This document shows, one piece after another, positions 61,178 through 64,000 of a stretch of 64,000 bases of DNA. The translations under genes were made by a program, and so were the position numbers. Location: assembly GCF_001894785.1 (NCBI RefSeq), contig NZ_BCWW01000006.1, positions 186,001 through 250,000 of the forward strand, given 5' to 3'. The notes beneath the pieces were generated by a model. That model searched no databases. It was not told where the DNA came from and was given only the letters and a program-made list of their open reading frames with translations. Numbering within the stretch: the stretch's first letter is position 1; each line of letters opens with the position of its first letter. This DNA is from Rhodococcoides fascians NBRC 12155 = LMG 3623 (GTDB taxonomy: Bacteria > Actinomycetota > Actinomycetes > Mycobacteriales > Mycobacteriaceae).

Positions 61178-63132
61178 AGGTCCGTGCCTTTCGCGTCGTT
61201 GTTCATCGGGTGCGGCGCCTGCTCGCGCTCCATCGCGTCGTCGAGTCCTGGCTCACTGCCCACGGTCTCGTCCTCGTCGAACAGCGGACGGATGCCGCGG
61301 GCGGCCATGATCTCGTCGTTACCCGTTCCGGCGGCCACCATCGGCCACACCTGGGCGTCGGCACCGACGATGAAGTCGATGACGACCGGACGATCGTTGA
61401 TGGCGCGTGCCTGAGCGATCACCGCATCCACGTCCTCTTCCCGCTCGCATCGCAAACCGACGCAGCCCAAAGCCTCGGCCAGCTTGACGAAATCGGGGAT
61501 GCGCACGGCACCGTGAGTTCCGAGATTGGTGTTGGAGTAGCGCTCCTCGTAGAACAGGGTCTGCCACTGCCGAACCATGCCGAGGTTGCCGTTGTTGATG
61601 AGCGCGACCTTGATCGGGATTCCCTCGACCGCGCAGGTAGCAAGCTCCTGGTTGGTCATCTGGAAGCAGCCGTCGCCGTCGATCGCCCACACCTCGGCGT
61701 CGGGCAGGCCCATCTTGGCTCCCATGGCGGCCGGAACCGCGTACCCCATCGTGCCCAGACCACCGGAGTTGAGCCACGTGCGCGGCTTCTCGTAGTTGAT
61801 GAACTGCGCGGCCCACATCTGGTGCTGGCCGACGCCGGCGCAGTAGATCGCGTCGGGACCGGCGAACTTGCCGACCGAGGAAATGACGAACTCGGGAGAC
61901 ATGGAACCGTCGGACGGACGGTCGTAGCTCAACGGGTACGTCTTGCGGATGCCGTCGAGGTAAACCCACCACTGCTCGAGGTCGAGAGTCGTTCCGGTGG
62001 CGCGATCGGCCCGCAGGGCCTCGATCAGCTCGGTGATGACCTCGCCGCAGTCGCCCACGATCGGCACGTCCGCGTATCGGTTCTTGCCGATCTCGGCCGG
62101 GTCGATGTCGGCGTGGATGACCTTGGCATCGGGAGCGAAGGACGAGAGCTGACCGGTGACGCGGTCGTCGAACCGGGCACCGAGCGTGATCAGCAGGTCG
62201 CTGCGCTGCAGAGCGGCGACCGCCGCGACGGTGCCGTGCATACCGGGCATGCCCAGGTTCAGCTGGTGGGTGTCGGGAAATGCCCCGCGCGCCATCAGCG
62301 TCGTGACGACCGGGATGCCGGTCAGTTCTGCGAGCTCGAGCAGTTCTGCCGAGGCGTTGGCCTTGATGACGCCGCCACCGACGTACAGCACCGGCTGCTT
62401 GGCATCGGCGATGTAGCGTGCCGCTTCGCGAACCTGCTTGCCGTGCGGCTTGGTGACCGGGCGGTAGCCGGGCAGACGCATTTCCGGCGGCCACGAGAAC
62501 GTGGTCTGCGCCTGCAGCACATCCTTCGGGATGTCGACGAGGACGGCACCGGGACGACCCGACGCGGCGATGTAGAACGCCTCGGCCATGATGCGCGGGA
62601 TGTCCGCACCGTCGGTGATCAGGAAGTTGTGCTTGGTGATGGGCATCGTGATACCCGAGATGTCGGCTTCCTGGAACCCATCGGTACCGATGAGGCTGCG
62701 GGCGACCTGACCGGTGATCGCGACGATGGGAACCGAGTCCATCTGCGCGTCGGCCAACGGGGTGACGAGGTTGGTCGCGCCCGGGCCGGACGTCGCCATG
62801 CAGACGCCGACCTTGCCGGTCGCCTGGGCGTAGCCGGTGGCGGCATGACCCGCACCCTGCTCGTGGCGAACGAGCACGTGGCGCACCTTGACGGAGTCGA
62901 AGAGCGGGTCGTAGACCGGGAGAACCGCGCCACCGGGAATGCCGAATACGGTGTCGACGTCGAGTTCTTCGAGAGCTCGTACGACCGACTGTGCGCCGCT
63001 GACCTTCTCGGGTGCGACGTGGCGTCGCGATCCGTTGGTCGCCGCGTCTGCGGACGGGTTGCTGGTCGACGGGCTCGTGGCTGTCCCCGACTTACGTGTC
63101 GTGGGCCCTGGGCGTGCGGTTGGTGCGCTCAC
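61174..63132 (-). CDS. ilvB: Acetolactate synthase large subunit
   Basis: A 652-residue thiamine-diphosphate enzyme that condenses two pyruvates, or pyruvate with 2-oxobutyrate. The catalytic Glu is in [11 protein letters not shown], and the ThDP/Mg motif is [14 protein letters not shown] with NNGNLGMV. A variable Thr/Ser/Pro-rich N-terminus of about 40 residues precedes the core. The GTG start at 63132 has GAGGAA upstream. Expression is probably controlled by the attenuator at 63181-63292. Confidence 0.97.
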   Translation of the reverse strand: MSAPTARPGPTTRKSGTATSPSTSNPSADAATNGSRRHVAPEKVSGAQSVVRALEELDVDTVFGIPGGAVLPVYDPLFDSVKVRHVLVRHEQGAGHAATGYAQATGKVGVCMATSGPGATNLVTPLADAQMDSVPIVAITGQVARSLIGTDGFQEADISGITMPITKHNFLITDGADIPRIMAEAFYIAASGRPGAVLVDIPKDVLQAQTTFSWPPEMRLPGYRPVTKPHGKQVREAARYIADAKQPVLYVGGGVIKANASAELLELAELTGIPVVTTLMARGAFPDTHQLNLGMPGMHGTVAAVAALQRSDLLITLGARFDDRVTGQLSSFAPDAKVIHADIDPAEIGKNRYADVPIVGDCGEVITELIEALRADRATGTTLDLEQWWVYLDGIRKTYPLSYDRPSDGSMSPEFVISSVGKFAGPDAIYCAGVGQHQMWAAQFINYEKPRTWLNSGGLGTMGYAVPAAMGAKMGLPDAEVWAIDGDGCFQMTNQELATCAVEGIPIKVALINNGNLGMVRQWQTLFYEERYSNTNLGTHGAVRIPDFVKLAEALGCVGLRCEREEDVDAVIAQARAINDRPVVIDFIVGADAQVWPMVAAGTGNDEIMAARGIRPLFDEDETVGSEPGLDDAMEREQAPHPMNNDAKGTDL

Positions 63133-63180
63133 TGATTGCTTCCTCAGGAATGTGAAATTGCTGGGCGATCTCTGGGCAAG

Positions 63181-63214
63181 AAAAAACCCCCGTCAGCGTG
63201 AGCTGTACGAGGGT
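63181..63214 (-). terminator. Attenuator terminator in the ilvB leader
   Basis: On the minus strand ACCCTCGT, then CAGC-TCAC-GCTG, then ACGGGGGT form a hairpin (63214-63186) followed directly by TTTTTT. It is the only hairpin in the window with a clean T-tract, and it lies 48 bases before the ilvB start. Confidence 0.85.
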
Positions 63215-63261
63215 GGCGCGTCGATGCGAGTTTGAACAACCGGCTCAGGCGTTGACGCGCC
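63215..63261 (-). promoter_or_regulatory. Alternative pairing in the ilvB leader
   Basis: GGCGCGTC (63261-63254, codons 11-13 of the leader peptide) is exactly complementary to GACGCGCC (63222-63215), which lies directly before the terminator arm. A ribosome stalled at the Ile-Leu-Val-Ile codons would cover or free the first segment, giving the switch expected of an attenuator. A competing CCGGC/GCCGG stem overlaps the leader stop codon. Confidence 0.5.
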
Positions 63262-63292
63262 GGCCGATTACGAGTATCCAATTCCGCTTCAC
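63245..63292 (-). CDS. ilvB leader peptide
   Basis: A 15-codon frame from GTG 63292 to TGA 63247-63245 reads MKRNWILVIGRRVNA. The run Ile-Leu-Val-Ile (codons ATA CTC GTA ATC, 63277-63266) consists of the end products of the pathway; ATA and GTA are rare in this GC-rich genome. It lies 31 bases before the attenuator hairpin, as in the ilvBNC attenuator of Corynebacterium glutamicum. An in-frame GTG eight codons upstream is an alternative start. No strong ribosome-binding site is seen. Confidence 0.65.
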   Translation of the reverse strand: MKRNWILVIGRRVNA

Positions 63293-63348
63293 GCACTGAA
63301 CGGTAGGCGCGCGCACAGGGAAGAGTCAAACTCGTCACGACGCAATCC

Positions 63349-63355
63349 CATTATG
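63349..63355. promoter_or_regulatory. Shared symmetric -10 element for ilvB and the cfp6-like gene
   Basis: CATTATG reads CATTAT on the plus strand (63349-63354) and CATAAT on the minus strand (63355-63350); both fit NANNNT. Start sites would fall near 63361 (plus) and 63343 (minus). The minus transcript then includes the leader peptide; the plus transcript begins about eight bases before the ATG at 63369. No convincing -35 is seen on either side. Confidence 0.45.
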
Positions 63356-63368
63356 TGAGATCGCGTAG

Positions 63369-63929
63369 ATGCAATGCGAAGATGAATGGGTGTCGTCTTC
63401 GCAGCAGTCCGAACCACCTCGGCCATCATCCCACACCGGTTCCGAGCAACCGAACAGTGCCGACGGGCCACCGCCGTCGAGCAGGCAGGTCATCCGCCTC
63501 CCGCGTCTGGCCCTGATCGGCGTCGGGTTGCTCCTGTTCAGTACCTCTCTGCCTGCAGCGAGCTGGCCCGCCGCACTGGGCTGGCTGCTGATTCTGCCGA
63601 TCGTCGCGTGCATCTGGGTGCTGCGTGTGCGCACCGTCATCACTCCCGAGGCGATCACGGCCCGCCGTTTCATCGGCTCCGACGTCATCGAGTGGGAGTC
63701 CGTGGTCGGACTGCACTTCCCCGATCGCCGCTGGGCACGCGTGGTGCTCACCGACAAGACGGAGAAGTCACTTCCGCTCGTGCGGTTCGATCGGCTCCCC
63801 CAACTCGCGGCCGCCAGCGGCGGTCGCATCACCGACCCCTATGCCGCGGCAGCTGCGGCGGAGGATCAGGCACGCGCAGAGGCCGAGAATGCCGAGCACG
63901 ACGACGAACAGGCACCGAAGGATCGCTGA
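63369..63929 (+). CDS. CFP-6-like membrane protein with PH-like domain
   Basis: A 186-residue protein. A Ser/Pro-rich N-terminus is followed by two hydrophobic spans (about 44-61 and 70-87) and then a domain like the bacterial PH domain (ITARRFIGSDVIEWESVVGLHF ... RVVLTDKTEKSLPLVRFDRLPQLAAASGGRITDPY). This last part aligns with M. tuberculosis CFP-6 (Rv3004), also next to ilvB. An Ala/Glu-rich tail ends the protein. ATG 63369 and GTG 63390 are both possible starts. The function is unknown. Confidence 0.85.
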   Translation: MQCEDEWVSSSQQSEPPRPSSHTGSEQPNSADGPPPSSRQVIRLPRLALIGVGLLLFSTSLPAASWPAALGWLLILPIVACIWVLRVRTVITPEAITARRFIGSDVIEWESVVGLHFPDRRWARVVLTDKTEKSLPLVRFDRLPQLAAASGGRITDPYAAAAAAEDQARAEAENAEHDDEQAPKDR

Positions 63930-63946
63930 CGAGGGGCCGAGTAACC

Positions 63947-63980
63947 TCCTCGTTGCGATCACCGCTGCAACGAACGAGGA
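63947..63980 (+). terminator. Weak hairpin after the cfp6-like gene
   Basis: TCCTCGTT (63947-63954) and AACGAGGA (63973-63980) are inverted copies with an 18-base loop, 17 bases after the stop. The right arm also holds a possible ribosome-binding site for the next gene. Confidence 0.3.
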
Positions 63981-63988
63981 ACTGCACT

Positions 63989-64000
63989 ATGCCGCCGCTA
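63989..64000 (+). CDS. Possible start of the next gene, cut by the window edge
   Basis: ATG at 63989 stands eight bases after a GAGGA sequence and opens a frame (MPPL) into the window edge. Four codons are too few to identify it. Confidence 0.25.

Overview
This window reads as a stretch of core chromosome from a high-GC actinobacterium of the Mycobacteriales, most likely a Rhodococcus-type member of the Nocardiaceae. The evidence is the codon usage, the frequent GTG starts, the mycobacterial-type families (LppW-like lipoprotein, SepIVA, FbiD, HU with a Lys/Ala tail, CFP-6-like PH protein) and, above all, gene order. From memory, the order closely follows Mycobacterium tuberculosis lppW-trmD-rimM-rpsP ... 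ffh-glnD-glnB-amt-ftsY-smc ... mutM-rnc ... coaD-rsmD-pyc-recG ... ung-thiL ... ddl-gpsA-fbiD-ppk-mutT1-hupB-leuDC ... gltX ... leuB-serA-ilvCNB-cfp6. No mobile element, prophage, CRISPR array, toxin-antitoxin pair or biosynthetic cluster is visible. About 57 protein genes and two tRNAs fill almost all of the window, and no gene-free stretch exceeds 300 bases.

Layout. 0-5.5 kb: tex, an LppW-like lipoprotein, and the translation operon rpsP-khpA-rimM-trmD. 5.6-10.3 kb: CPBP membrane protease, amidohydrolase, ffh and an M23 endopeptidase. 10.5-16.3 kb: nitrogen control genes amt-glnB-glnD, then ftsY. 16.4-20.7 kb: a flavin-binding oxidase-like protein and smc. 20.8-24.9 kb: a tightly packed run on the minus strand (DUF177-rpmF-rnc-mutM, osmC-propeller-acyP). 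25-34.6 kb: sepIVA, coaD, rsmD, pyc, recG and a DAK2 (FakA-like) kinase. 34.9-45.7 kb: rpmB, enoyl-CoA hydratase-like gene, ung, gamma-carbonic-anhydrase-like gene, thiL, Lrp-ligand-domain gene, DUF3515 gene, ddl, gpsA, fbiD, ppk and mutT1. 45.8-50.2 kb: HU, leuCD, the divergent IclR regulator, a DUF5302 gene, tRNA-Glu and tRNA-Gln. 50.5-56.7 kb: a family A polymerase-like gene, YihY, gltX, an FAH-family gene and an MFS transporter. 56.8-64 kb: the branched-chain amino acid and serine block leuB, serA, ilvC, ilvN, ilvB, then a divergent CFP-6-like gene.

The genes group by function. SRP targeting is covered by ffh and ftsY, nitrogen sensing by amt-glnB-glnD, and branched-chain amino acid synthesis by ilvBNC with leuB, leuCD and an IclR regulator. 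Translation and RNA processing genes sit together at 3.5-5.5 kb and 22-25 kb.

The most interesting signals are in non-coding DNA. Upstream of ilvB there is a transcription attenuator with a 15-codon leader peptide reading Ile-Leu-Val-Ile, and the ilvB and cfp6-like genes appear to share one symmetric -10 element. A 28-bp interspersed repeat occurs at three loci and supplies the last codons and stop of rsmD. A perfect 17-bp terminator-like hairpin lies just inside glnD beyond its overlap with glnB. thiL has an ideal Shine-Dalgarno placed in front of an AUC codon. Relative to M. tuberculosis, sepIVA and coaD abut here at the place where that species carries its PDIM/PGL locus. I did not find an obviously new multi-gene system; this is mostly conserved housekeeping DNA.
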